Notes: a model not told the origin generated them from the letters alone. A DNA stretch of 5,485 nucleotides from an uncultured Collinsella sp. (GCA_902495085.1 CABUWA010000133.1:1-5485); one strand, 5' to 3'. Shown: positions 1 through 5,381, numbered from the stretch's first letter. Numbers and translations: made by a program.

Positions 1-44
1 CGGAAAGAAGCTGCGCCGCGGGGGAGGCGACCCAAATGGCTTTC

Positions 45-161
45 TCATATCGTCTTACGTTGCTTCGAACGTTGCTTGAGTGCCTCGGAAAGCCCGACGA
101 GCGCCGTGAGGAGCGAGACCAAAGCGGTCAGAAGTCTCACAAAATCAATCAGATCGGTCAT
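45..161 (-). CDS. 38-aa SOS-type hydrophobic peptide, putative type I toxin/holin-like
   Basis: Small membrane peptide beginning MTDLIDFVRLLTALVS and ending in a basic tail, SKQRKTI. Residues 5-28 form one hydrophobic helix containing two consecutive heptads, LLTALVS and LLTALVG. The helix is followed by a basic tail (K29, R31, K33, R35, K36). The ATG at 161-159 is preceded by GGGAGG (175-170) at 8-nt spacing. An in-frame ATG at 167 lies too close to that Shine-Dalgarno to be the main start. A single short hydrophobic helix with a charged C-terminus is the layout of type I toxins (Fst/TxpA/TisB) and of the small 'holin-like toxin' peptides; this is resemblance, not proven homology. Upstream lie a promoter with a LexA box and a hairpin that can hide the ribosome site, which fits damage-induced, tightly limited expression. 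Its terminator would lie at or beyond the window's left edge. It could instead be an unrelated small membrane regulator. Confidence 0.7.
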   Translation of the reverse strand: MTDLIDFVRLLTALVSLLTALVGLSEALKQRSKQRKTI

Positions 162-169
162 GGGCATCA

Positions 170-196
170 CCTCCCATCAGATGGAGGGCGTTGCCC
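170..196 (-). promoter_or_regulatory. Leader hairpins sequestering the peptide's Shine-Dalgarno
   Basis: In the minus-strand transcript CCTCCAT (187-181) pairs with ATGGGAGG (177-170), giving seven pairs around a CTG loop with one bulged G. The 3' arm is the Shine-Dalgarno itself. Immediately upstream GGGC-AAC-GCCC (196-186) forms a second hairpin that shares two bases with the first, so the two would compete or stack. A self-blocked ribosome site is common in type I toxin mRNAs. The pairing is seen in the sequence; the regulatory effect is inferred. Confidence 0.5.
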
Positions 197-225
197 GGCA
201 CATGGAACTGCCGTCAACAACTGCC

Positions 226-255
226 ATTCTATCAAAGCGCGGTCATAAATACGAA
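226..255 (-). promoter_or_regulatory. Extended -10 promoter of the small peptide gene
   Basis: On the minus strand TGATAGAAT gives an extended -10 (TG at 234-233, TAGAAT at 231-226, five of six matches to TATAAT). A weak -35, TTCGTA (255-250), lies 18 nt upstream. The predicted start is near 219, which gives a leader of about 58 nt before the ATG at 161. The weak -35 is typical where an extended -10 carries recognition. Confidence 0.5.
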
Positions 256-265
256 TATATGTTCG
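252..265 (-). promoter_or_regulatory. LexA (SOS) box
   Basis: The minus strand reads CGAACATATATTCG, a 14-bp near-palindrome. It matches the Gram-positive LexA consensus CGAAC-N4-GTTCG at every position but one (A in place of the G of GTTCG). It overlaps the -35 element of the peptide promoter, the position where bound LexA would block RNA polymerase. The identification rests on the consensus alone; an AT-rich chance palindrome cannot be excluded. Confidence 0.6.
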
Positions 266-414
266 ATAATAACAGCAACGTGATTCCCTCGAATAGCAGC
301 CTTTCGTAAGGGCGGCAGAAGACGGCGCTGGGCGATTGGGGATAGACGCGCAGGTCTTCGTCACCGAAAGCCCGTTTGATTAACCAGCCCTCTGTAGGTG
401 CACTGCATATTGAT

Positions 415-461
415 GGGCTCGGGATGACCGCTGATTCAAGTCACCGGGCCTAAATCTTTTT
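415..461 (+). terminator. Rho-independent terminator-like hairpin
   Basis: GGGCTCGG (415-422) pairs with CCGGGCCT (444-451) over eight positions including two G-U wobbles. After a two-base GA bulge, TGAC (425-428) pairs with GTCA (440-443), leaving an 11-nt loop. AAATCTTTTT follows, so the U-tract lies on the plus-strand transcript. No plus-strand gene lies upstream in the window, so it would end a non-coding RNA or stop antisense transcription. Confidence 0.5.
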
Positions 462-491
462 CATGCATTTGAATAGAGCGGGCAACTCTCT

Positions 492-538
492 TGGGGCCGT
501 CTGCATGGCGTGTGCCTGGCGCATGGTATTGCGCCCCA
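492..538 (+). other. Nested inverted repeat upstream of the exonuclease gene
   Basis: An outer stem TGGGGC (492-497) with GCCCCA (533-538) encloses an inner perfect stem GGCGCA (518-523) with TGCGCC (530-535) around a TGGTAT loop. The two 3' arms overlap, so the inner and outer stems compete. There is no U-tract after it, so it is not a classical terminator. Role unknown. Confidence 0.35.
499..524 (+). repeat. 26-bp imperfect direct repeat, copy 1
   Basis: The motif starts GTCTGCATGGCG and ends CGCAT. It matches copy 2 at 1370-1395 at 23 of 26 positions in the same orientation. The two copies bracket the exonuclease gene and occur nowhere else that I can find in the window. A possible origin is a dispersed intergenic repeat or a duplicated insertion border. 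Confidence 0.6.
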
Positions 539-623
539 CTTTCATGTCCGCACGGGTTCCTATCCTTACGGCAATGTAGCCGCCTATGTAGCAAGCGGCA
601 GTTGACGGAGAGAGGCCGTAACC

Positions 624-1367
624 GTGTCAGACAAAAAGACGCCGGATATTTCGGCTATCGATACGACGAACTTTGCGCGCCAGATTGTGCTGGACTTTGA
701 GTTTGCGCCGGTGCCAAAGCAGCGCCAGCGACGTGGGCTGCGCAATGAGATTATCGAGGTCGGCGCCGTCAAGCTCGATTACCACGGCAACGTTATGGGT
801 GAGTTCTCGCAGTTTGTGCAGACAGAATTTACCGAAGGCGTTGCGTTTCCCGTCCGCGAGCTTACGGGGATATCGGCCGTGGATACCGCCACGGCTGATC
901 CTCTCTACGTGGTGATGAAAAGGCTCAACGATTGGATCGGCCGCTACTCCGCCCAGATGGTCTGTTGGAGCGGGATGGATCGTCGACAGCTTTTGATTGA
1001 GTGCCAGGCAAAGCACATCGACCTTTCCGCATTTCCTACGGACTGGGCCGACCTGCAGGCGTTTTACACCTCGATCATGGACGTGGGCAGCCACGGGTGC
1101 GCCTCTTTGAGTGACGCGGCAACGTGGTTTGGCATCGGGTTCGACGAGTCGACGGGCCACGCTCACAGCGCTCTGGCCGATGCGCGCGTAACTGCCAAGT
1201 TGCTCAAGCAGGTGATGGACGGGGGCTACCGCGTGAGCTCGCGCGCCCAGGAAGTCCGCCAGCGGTGGGGGATGGGCGAGCGAGCTCAGACGCGCCTTTC
1301 CAGCAAGTGCTTCGAGCTGGGCGACCTACTGCTGAGGCTGAAGGCGGAGGGGAGGCAGGGGCGTTAG
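624..1367 (+). CDS. DEDDh 3'-5' exonuclease (DnaQ/ERI-1-like fold)
   Basis: A 247-residue nuclease predicted to remove nucleotides from 3' ends of RNA or DNA using two metal ions. Exo I is D24 and E26 in VLDFEF, followed by a conserved-type ELTGI at 79-83. Exo II is D119 in WSGMDRRQL. Exo III is H181 and D186 in HSALADA. All five catalytic residues of the DEDDh class are therefore present. The NEIIEVGAVKLD segment (41-52) is typical of the RNase T/KapD/ERI-1 branch. About 50 residues after the catalytic core are basic and may bind nucleic acid. The start is GTG at 624, with AGAGG eight bases upstream. No other replication or RNA-decay gene adjoins it, so it is a stand-alone nuclease and not a polymerase subunit. 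It converges on the next gene with a 32-bp gap. The substrate cannot be told from the sequence. Confidence 0.9.
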   Translation: MSDKKTPDISAIDTTNFARQIVLDFEFAPVPKQRQRRGLRNEIIEVGAVKLDYHGNVMGEFSQFVQTEFTEGVAFPVRELTGISAVDTATADPLYVVMKRLNDWIGRYSAQMVCWSGMDRRQLLIECQAKHIDLSAFPTDWADLQAFYTSIMDVGSHGCASLSDAATWFGIGFDESTGHAHSALADARVTAKLLKQVMDGGYRVSSRAQEVRQRWGMGERAQTRLSSKCFELGDLLLRLKAEGRQGR

Positions 1368-1369
1368 CT

Positions 1370-1395
1370 GTCTGCATGGCGCGTGCCTGTCGCGT
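1370..1395 (+). repeat. 26-bp imperfect direct repeat, copy 2
   Basis: It lies entirely within the 32-bp gap between the converging exonuclease and 411-aa genes, starting three bases after the exonuclease stop codon. It differs from copy 1 (499-524) at three positions. Within it GCATG-GCG-CGTGC folds into a five-pair hairpin with one wobble, and copy 1 keeps that pairing by using another wobble. There is no U-tract, so a terminator role is unsupported. Confidence 0.6.
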
Positions 1396-1399
1396 ATCG

Positions 1400-2635
1400 T
1401 TACTCTTCCTGCTGCTTGGCAGGCAAGATGTAGACGTTCTCGGCGTCCACGGCGATCTGCGCGGGGCGGTTGTAGAGGGTGTCGATCTCCTTTACGCTCT
1501 GCTTGAACGGCGTGACGTCGGGCGTCTTTGCCTGATGGAGCTTTTCGAGGAGTTTCTCGGATTGCTTGTCGTTGAACTTTCCGATGCTCTCTCCTGCGCC
1601 TTCGAGCGCCTCGTCGATGAGTGTATGGTCGCCCACGGGGGTCTTTGCGATGGCGTGACCGAGCAATTTGCCCGCGGACGCGATACCGCCCAGCAGTGCC
1701 GCATCGACGGTGTCGACAGCCCCCGCTTCGAGTGCGTTGTAGCAGTCGGTGTAGAGCTCGCGGTACGCGATCGAATCAGCCTCGATCTTCGCAGTGGCGT
1801 TCGCGAGCTTTGCGGGCTCGAAGTTCTGGGCGAGCATGGGTTCGAGGAACAGCGAGAACGCGTGGATGTAGGTGGCGAGCTGGCAGTCTTTGAGGTAGTC
1901 GAGCACCTTGTCGAGGCGTCTGCCCAAGCCGTCTCGCACCTCGATGAACCCTTTCTTTTTCAGATCCGCCTGTGCCTGCGAGCGGAAGAGTTCCATGTCC
2001 TGCGCGGACGACTGCTTGATGTCGAGCACCTTCATATGGGCGTTTGCCATGTAGGTGGCGTTGCCGTAGTTGAGGCCGTAACCGTTGAGGATGTCTGCGA
2101 GCGTCTTGAGGTTGCCACGCATGTTGGCCTTGTCGCGCTGACGCATGTACTCGAACATTTCGTCGACGGACTCCTGGATGGAGTCGAGCTTTTGGTTTAT
2201 CTGCGCGATTGCGGCTGCCATGAATAGCGATGTTGGATCGTAAGGCACCTGCGTGACGCTCGTGGCGATGTCGCCCTCGACTATGTGGAAGCGCGCCTGC
2301 CCAAGGCCCTTGGCGGCGTCGCGGTAGCCCCCTGTGAGACCGCTGCCGTCCTTGAACGAGTTGAGTTTCGACGGATCGAGCGGGTTACCATATTTGTCAG
2401 TCGCCTGGAGCAGCGTGGGCACGCTCACCGTGTTGGTGACGGTACGAAACATCGAGGGGAGCGAGGCGAACGCCACGCCGAGTTGGGGAATTCGCTCGAG
2501 CGGTAGCTTGATGGCGCCGGAGACGTTCACCCGCTTCTGAGTGAGCGCGAGGTGGATTTTGGTCGATGCGAGCTGTTTTGCCACGAGCTCCTCTCGGCCG
2601 TCGTTCGCCGAGGGTTTGGTCTCGTTGTCTGCCAT
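1400..2635 (-). CDS. Uncharacterised 411-aa helical protein
   Basis: I do not recognise the family by name. The start is the ATG at 2635 (MADNETKPS), with AAGGAG six bases upstream. An in-frame ATG at 2671 adds 12 residues but lacks that signal. There is no signal peptide and no clear membrane helix, so the protein is probably cytoplasmic. Residues 1-20 are charged. Residues 38-75 (with KLPLERIPQLGVAFASLPSM) and 76-133 look like a mixed folded part. Residues 136-175 (LFMAAAIAQINQKLDSIQES and onward) form an amphipathic, coiled-coil-prone helix, and 215-305 are largely helical. A glycine-rich, moderately hydrophobic patch lies at 307-331, and a charged helix at 354-370. Helical rods with such a patch occur in pore-forming and polymorphic-toxin-type proteins, but that is only a structural impression. 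It probably has its own promoter at about 2763 and is convergent with the exonuclease gene. Confidence 0.85.
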   Translation of the reverse strand: MADNETKPSANDGREELVAKQLASTKIHLALTQKRVNVSGAIKLPLERIPQLGVAFASLPSMFRTVTNTVSVPTLLQATDKYGNPLDPSKLNSFKDGSGLTGGYRDAAKGLGQARFHIVEGDIATSVTQVPYDPTSLFMAAAIAQINQKLDSIQESVDEMFEYMRQRDKANMRGNLKTLADILNGYGLNYGNATYMANAHMKVLDIKQSSAQDMELFRSQAQADLKKKGFIEVRDGLGRRLDKVLDYLKDCQLATYIHAFSLFLEPMLAQNFEPAKLANATAKIEADSIAYRELYTDCYNALEAGAVDTVDAALLGGIASAGKLLGHAIAKTPVGDHTLIDEALEGAGESIGKFNDKQSEKLLEKLHQAKTPDVTPFKQSVKEIDTLYNRPAQIAVDAENVYILPAKQQEE

Positions 2636-2762
2636 AGCGCGCTCCTTGCTTACGTTGATAGTCGTGGGCATTATCTCATCGCCTGGTGGCTTGCTAGAGC
2701 GGGGTAGAGGCCGAGCGTCTGGCGAAACTCGTTAACTGATTGCATTTCAGCGGATTGGGTTG

Positions 2763-2768
2763 ATTATA
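2763..2768 (-). promoter_or_regulatory. Consensus -10 box (TATAAT) upstream of the 411-aa gene
   Basis: A perfect TATAAT lies on the minus strand in AT-richer DNA. No good -35 is found at 16-18 nt (CAGATG at 17). The implied transcript start is near 2756, giving a leader of about 120 nt before the ATG at 2635. It directly abuts the terminator-like hairpin of the upstream gene. Confidence 0.4.
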
Positions 2769-2799
2769 AGAGAAGGACGGCTATCCATCTGCCCTTCCC
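2763..2799 (-). terminator. Terminator-like hairpin after the surface-protein gene
   Basis: In the minus transcript GGGAAGGGC (2799-2791) pairs with GTCCTTCTC (2778-2770), nine pairs including two wobbles, around a 12-nt loop. TTATAATC follows. The U-tract is short and interrupted by A, so termination may be partial. The position, 19 bases past the TAG stop at 2818, is right for a terminator. Confidence 0.45.
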
Positions 2800-2817
2800 A
2801 GTTGAGTTCGCTTTGAG

Positions 2818-4632
2818 CTACTGTTCGTGCCTATGCTGCTTGGGCTCAAGCCTTCTCGCTGCCGTGAAGCAGGCCGTGGCCGCCATGGCCAATGCGATGC
2901 TGGCCATCCAAGTGGAGTCGCCGGTTGCAGCGAGCTTTGGTTCATCGGCTGTCGTGCGTCCCGACTTTTTTGTAGCCGCCTCGTCGGCGTCCTTTTCAGG
3001 AGTGGCAGGATCACTTTTGTTGTCGCCGGGTGAATCTACGTCGGTCTTTCCGCCCGCCTGCTCCCCTTGGGCCTTCCCCTCCACGGTGAAGGACGCATCG
3101 GTTGCCGTCCCGTCCTTCCAGACGGCCGTGACGGTGTGTCCGCCGGCGGCGAGCGTGTCCAGGTAGGACGGCCTGAGCTCGATAATCGTGCTGCCCCTGG
3201 TTGCGGTGTAGTTCTCGGCGGAGACCTCAGTTCCGTCCACGAGGAGACGCGTGAACTCATCGAGAGGACCGCTGAAGCGGAAGGTCAGACCGGCCTCGCC
3301 GTCCTTTGCATACGCCTGCCCGTCGCCCTTGGTGGCGGCATACAGCGGAGCGGTCACGTCGAAGGTGACGTCTCCCGCGTCGTCGACATCAAAGGTCTGA
3401 ACGCCGGTCTTGCCGTTACGCTCGGCGTAGGCGGAGCTGTAGACGAAGGTCTCGTGGCCCGTCTTGTCGAGGACCGCGAGGGCTTGGATTTCAAACGAGC
3501 CCATCGAGAGCGACGTGGGGAACTCGATTTCGATATAGCCCCTTGCCGCATCGTAGCTGCAGCTCAACGTTTTGCGGGTCTTTAAAGAGTTCGGGTCCTC
3601 GACATAGCCGGGGTCGCCGAGGATCGGGGAGACAGACTTTACGCCGTCCGCGTCGCCTACATTGCAATAGATACGGAGGATCCCGCCGACGGGGACCCTC
3701 TTCGCGGAGATGGAAACGTTCGAGACCGTGGGCGGGTTCCGGTCGATCGCGCTGCCGGTCACCTCGAAGCACAACTCGCTCGGGTCGCCAACCGAGAAAG
3801 TCGCGCCCGAAATGCCGTTGGCCCTGGCGTAGGAACTCTCGTACACATCGGTCTCGAACCCTAGGCCATCGGTGACCGAAAGGCCGATCAGCCTGTGCCT
3901 TCCGATCCTATTGCTGTCGAATGTGAGGTCAAACCCGTCGATAGACGAGCCTCCGTGATAATAGGCTGACGAAACAGAGCAGCCGTCGTCCGAATTCTCC
4001 CAGCCCTGCCGCAGTATGGGGGAAACGGAGCGAACGCCGTCGGCATCGGAGACGGTCCAAGAGATGTGGAAGTCGGCACCGGTTGCGACCTCCCTGCTCG
4101 AGAGCGACACGGAGGACACGGTCGGCGGGTTTTGGTCCTCGGGTCCCTCGGTCACCTCATACTCGAGGGGGTCGGTGGTGAAGGTCGGACAGTCGAGCCC
4201 CTTCTCCTCGGCATACGTCGTGTCGTAGACATCGGTAACCCATCCAAGACTATCGGTCACGCCGAGGCCGATGACCCGGTACCTGCAGGGCCGGTCGCTC
4301 GGGGAGGTGGAGATATCGAAGCCCGCGGTCGTGTTGCCGGTCGACGAGAAGGCGAGACGGGAACTGATTCCATGGTCTCCGGTATCGTTTTCGACAACGA
4401 CTTCGACTATGGGCGTGACGGACCGTACCCCGTCAGGGTCATCGACGCTATAGCCGACATGTAGCGTGGAGCCGGCCGTGACTGTCGTCGCGGATATCGT
4501 CACGTTGGAGATGCTGGGCGGGTTCGGGTCCGACGCGGCTAGGGCGGTTGAGGGCAAAGCAAGCGCTACGGTGGCGGACAGCGAGGCGAGCAGGCTAAGC
4601 GCGAAGCGCCTGGAGAATTTCAAGGAGGTCAT
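2818..4632 (-). CDS. Wall-anchored surface protein with three Ig-like repeats and LAATG sorting signal
   Basis: A 604-residue exported protein. Residues 1-33 are a signal peptide (basic KFSRRF, hydrophobic core, cleavage after about ALA). Three tandem repeats of about 127 residues follow (35-161, 165-291, 296-426). They share NPP(S/T)-(I/V)-S near the start, then D-(P/A)-D-G-V-(R/K)-S-V-(S/T)-P-I, and later (D/F)-V-Y-x-(S/T)-x-Y-A, as expected for bacterial Ig-like beta sandwiches. Residues 428-518 are a different beta domain (LLVDGTEV, then GSTIIELRPSYLDTLAAGGH) often found before anchors in Gram-positive surface proteins. A charged Asp/Lys/Pro linker (519-565) spans the wall, then come LAATG (567-571), a membrane helix (about 575-591) and a basic tail starting RR. 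The motif fits class E (LAXTG) sortases; no sortase is in the window. No enzyme motif is visible, so adhesion or structure is the likely role. The ATG at 4632 lacks a good Shine-Dalgarno, which is unusual beside its neighbours. Confidence 0.9.
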   Translation of the reverse strand: MTSLKFSRRFALSLLASLSATVALALPSTALAASDPNPPSISNVTISATTVTAGSTLHVGYSVDDPDGVRSVTPIVEVVVENDTGDHGISSRLAFSSTGNTTAGFDISTSPSDRPCRYRVIGLGVTDSLGWVTDVYDTTYAEEKGLDCPTFTTDPLEYEVTEGPEDQNPPTVSSVSLSSREVATGADFHISWTVSDADGVRSVSPILRQGWENSDDGCSVSSAYYHGGSSIDGFDLTFDSNRIGRHRLIGLSVTDGLGFETDVYESSYARANGISGATFSVGDPSELCFEVTGSAIDRNPPTVSNVSISAKRVPVGGILRIYCNVGDADGVKSVSPILGDPGYVEDPNSLKTRKTLSCSYDAARGYIEIEFPTSLSMGSFEIQALAVLDKTGHETFVYSSAYAERNGKTGVQTFDVDDAGDVTFDVTAPLYAATKGDGQAYAKDGEAGLTFRFSGPLDEFTRLLVDGTEVSAENYTATRGSTIIELRPSYLDTLAAGGHTVTAVWKDGTATDASFTVEGKAQGEQAGGKTDVDSPGDNKSDPATPEKDADEAATKKSGRTTADEPKLAATGDSTWMASIALAMAATACFTAARRLEPKQHRHEQ

Positions 4633-5381
4633 TGGTGGTGCCGATCTTCCATAATTGTTGCAGCGATACCAGTATATCTTTGGCCCATGCTAGCCAGATG
4701 TTCTTTCCGCGAACGGCTCGTTAGTTTAGAGACGGCATATGGACGCCTGTCTCGTCCACGTTTCTCGTAAGGGCGATTATAAGGACATGAAGAGACTTTC
4801 TCGGAACAATCAATTGGGGATATCAAAGAAATGCTGGACGTCTCCCGATCGCTCAATGCCTTTGAGGTGAAATGCGGCGCATCGGCTACGTTGTTGAGAT
4901 CATTTATCGAGCGATACGTCATTCCAGCTGAGGCCACCGTCATGAGGCTTCTGTTCCTACACCCCCCCGCAATCCCGCGCGCGGCACCCAACAGCTCGTA
5001 CTCCCTCTGGCTCCATTGGCACAGCTCGGCAGCCTCGACGGCATCTCGGCACAGATCCAGAAACACCTCGGCTCCCTCGCGGAAACACTCGCGGGCAAAG
5101 GTACCGGATCCGTCCGCAATGCACTTGCCGTCGGCAAAGAGCTTCCAGCTAGACGGCTCACGCAAATCGTCTCCGAACAACTTAATCTGTAGCACATGCG
5201 GATTGCCAGCAGCGCAGAGCTCTTCCTCGAGCTTCTGTACCGTGAAGCGCATCTGGTGGGAGAGGCTGTTCTTGACCATGGCCGAGGCATAGCCGCTCGG
5301 CTCGTCCAGAAGATGCATTCGTTTTGGCTTGGCTGCCAGGTTGTGGAAGTTGCGCTCACTGCGCACGGAGAAATTGTCCAT
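4629..5381 (-). CDS. Unrecognised protein, probably about 141-146 aa, with frame disturbed at a G7 run
   Basis: The start is the ATG at 5381 (MDNFSVRSERNFHNLAAKPK), with AAAGGAG five bases upstream; ATGs at 5396 and 5414 are in frame but less well placed. As sequenced the frame runs 250 codons to a TGA at 4629, overlapping the surface-gene ATG as ATGA. Residues 1-138 have strong GC third positions and a soluble alpha/beta look: a basic N-terminus, helix 42-56 (HQMRFTVQKLEEELCAA), strands around VLQIKLFGDD (63-72) and WKLFADGKCIADG (79-91), and a helix at 100-135. After the seven-G run (4968-4962) codon bias vanishes. One extra G would end the protein at 141 residues (TAG at 4959-4957), and one fewer would end it at 146. 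The true product therefore probably ends near 4957. There is no signal peptide or membrane segment. I know no family for it and give no function. Confidence 0.6.
   Translation of the reverse strand: MDNFSVRSERNFHNLAAKPKRMHLLDEPSGYASAMVKNSLSHQMRFTVQKLEEELCAAGNPHVLQIKLFGDDLREPSSWKLFADGKCIADGSGTFARECFREGAEVFLDLCRDAVEAAELCQWSQREYELLGAARGIAGGCRNRSLMTVASAGMTYRSINDLNNVADAPHFTSKALSDRETSSISLISPIDCSEKVSSCPYNRPYEKRGRDRRPYAVSKLTSRSRKEHLASMGQRYTGIAATIMEDRHHQ
4729..4758 (-). promoter_or_regulatory. Two mutually exclusive leader hairpins
   Basis: In the minus transcript TGGACG (4758-4753) pairs with CGTCCA (4745-4740) around a seven-base loop. Alternatively GAGAC-A-GGC (4753-4745) pairs with GCCGTCTC (4736-4729), eight pairs with one bulged A. 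The arms overlap, so only one can form at a time. The layout recalls an attenuator or thermosensor, but no known riboswitch consensus was recognised. Confidence 0.35.
4776..4781 (-). promoter_or_regulatory. Consensus -10 box (TATAAT) upstream of the surface-protein gene
   Basis: A perfect TATAAT on the minus strand, in the context CCTTATAATC, closely parallels the CTTATAATC before the 411-aa gene. A matching -35 at normal spacing is not evident (CCGAGA at 17). The implied leader is about 137 nt and contains the alternative hairpins. Confidence 0.4.
4962..4968 (-). repeat. Seven-G homopolymer tract at the end of the coding part
   Basis: The minus strand reads GC followed by seven G, then TGTAG. 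Runs of this length are prone to slippage in replication and to miscounting in sequencing. Each alternative length ends the protein within about ten codons, whereas seven leaves the frame open for a further 110. Confidence 0.6.

Larger units (their letters stand above)
266..623. other. Gene-poor intergenic stretch
   Basis: I see no convincing complete gene here. The stretch holds a plus-strand terminator-like hairpin (415-461), a minus-strand open frame lacking any start codon (440-243), a repeat copy inside a long-range hairpin (492-538), and a small hairpin GCCGC/GCGGC (579-583 with 595-599) just before the exonuclease ribosome site. No clear promoter for the exonuclease gene could be picked out. 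Confidence 0.5.
4633..4956 (-). other. Probable intergenic/leader region of the surface-protein gene
   Basis: Formally the minus-strand frame of the upstream gene stays open throughout this stretch. However, its third codon positions lose their GC bias right after the G-run at 4968-4962, the translated product becomes low in recognisable structure, and a TATAAT box and paired hairpins lie inside it. I therefore read it as non-coding leader. A plus-strand open frame (4783 onward) also crosses it but has no ribosome site. Confidence 0.5.

Noticed and set aside
36..309. Two plus-strand open frames of 70 and 77 codons over the left edge
   Set aside because: They are antisense to the better supported peptide gene, lack ribosome sites and give low-complexity, basic, serine-rich products.
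425..450. TTCAAGT within 435-441 considered as a tRNA T-loop
   Set aside because: The flanking five bases do not pair, and no acceptor or anticodon arm can be built around it.
627..1166. 179-codon minus-strand frame inside the exonuclease gene
   Set aside because: Shadow of a gene in which every catalytic motif is intact; no ribosome site.
613..2085. GAGGCCGTAACCGT shared by 613-626 and 2072-2085
   Set aside because: Fourteen bases only; the second copy lies inside a coding region, there is no extension on either side, and it is likely chance.
1124..2227. 367-codon plus-strand frame
   Set aside because: Mirror of the 411-aa gene; the product is Val/Leu/Gly/Arg-rich shadow sequence with no motif, and it starts inside the exonuclease gene.
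4660..4680. Palindrome ATAC-CA-GTAT near 4668 as an operator
   Set aside because: Only four base pairs per arm and no matching known regulator site.
4783..5292. Plus-strand frame with a plausible-looking stretch (IKEMLDVSRSLNAFEVKC)
   Set aside because: There is no Shine-Dalgarno before the ATG at 4831 and no third-position bias, and beyond the C-run it is a plain shadow of the minus-strand gene. A decayed gene remnant cannot be fully excluded.
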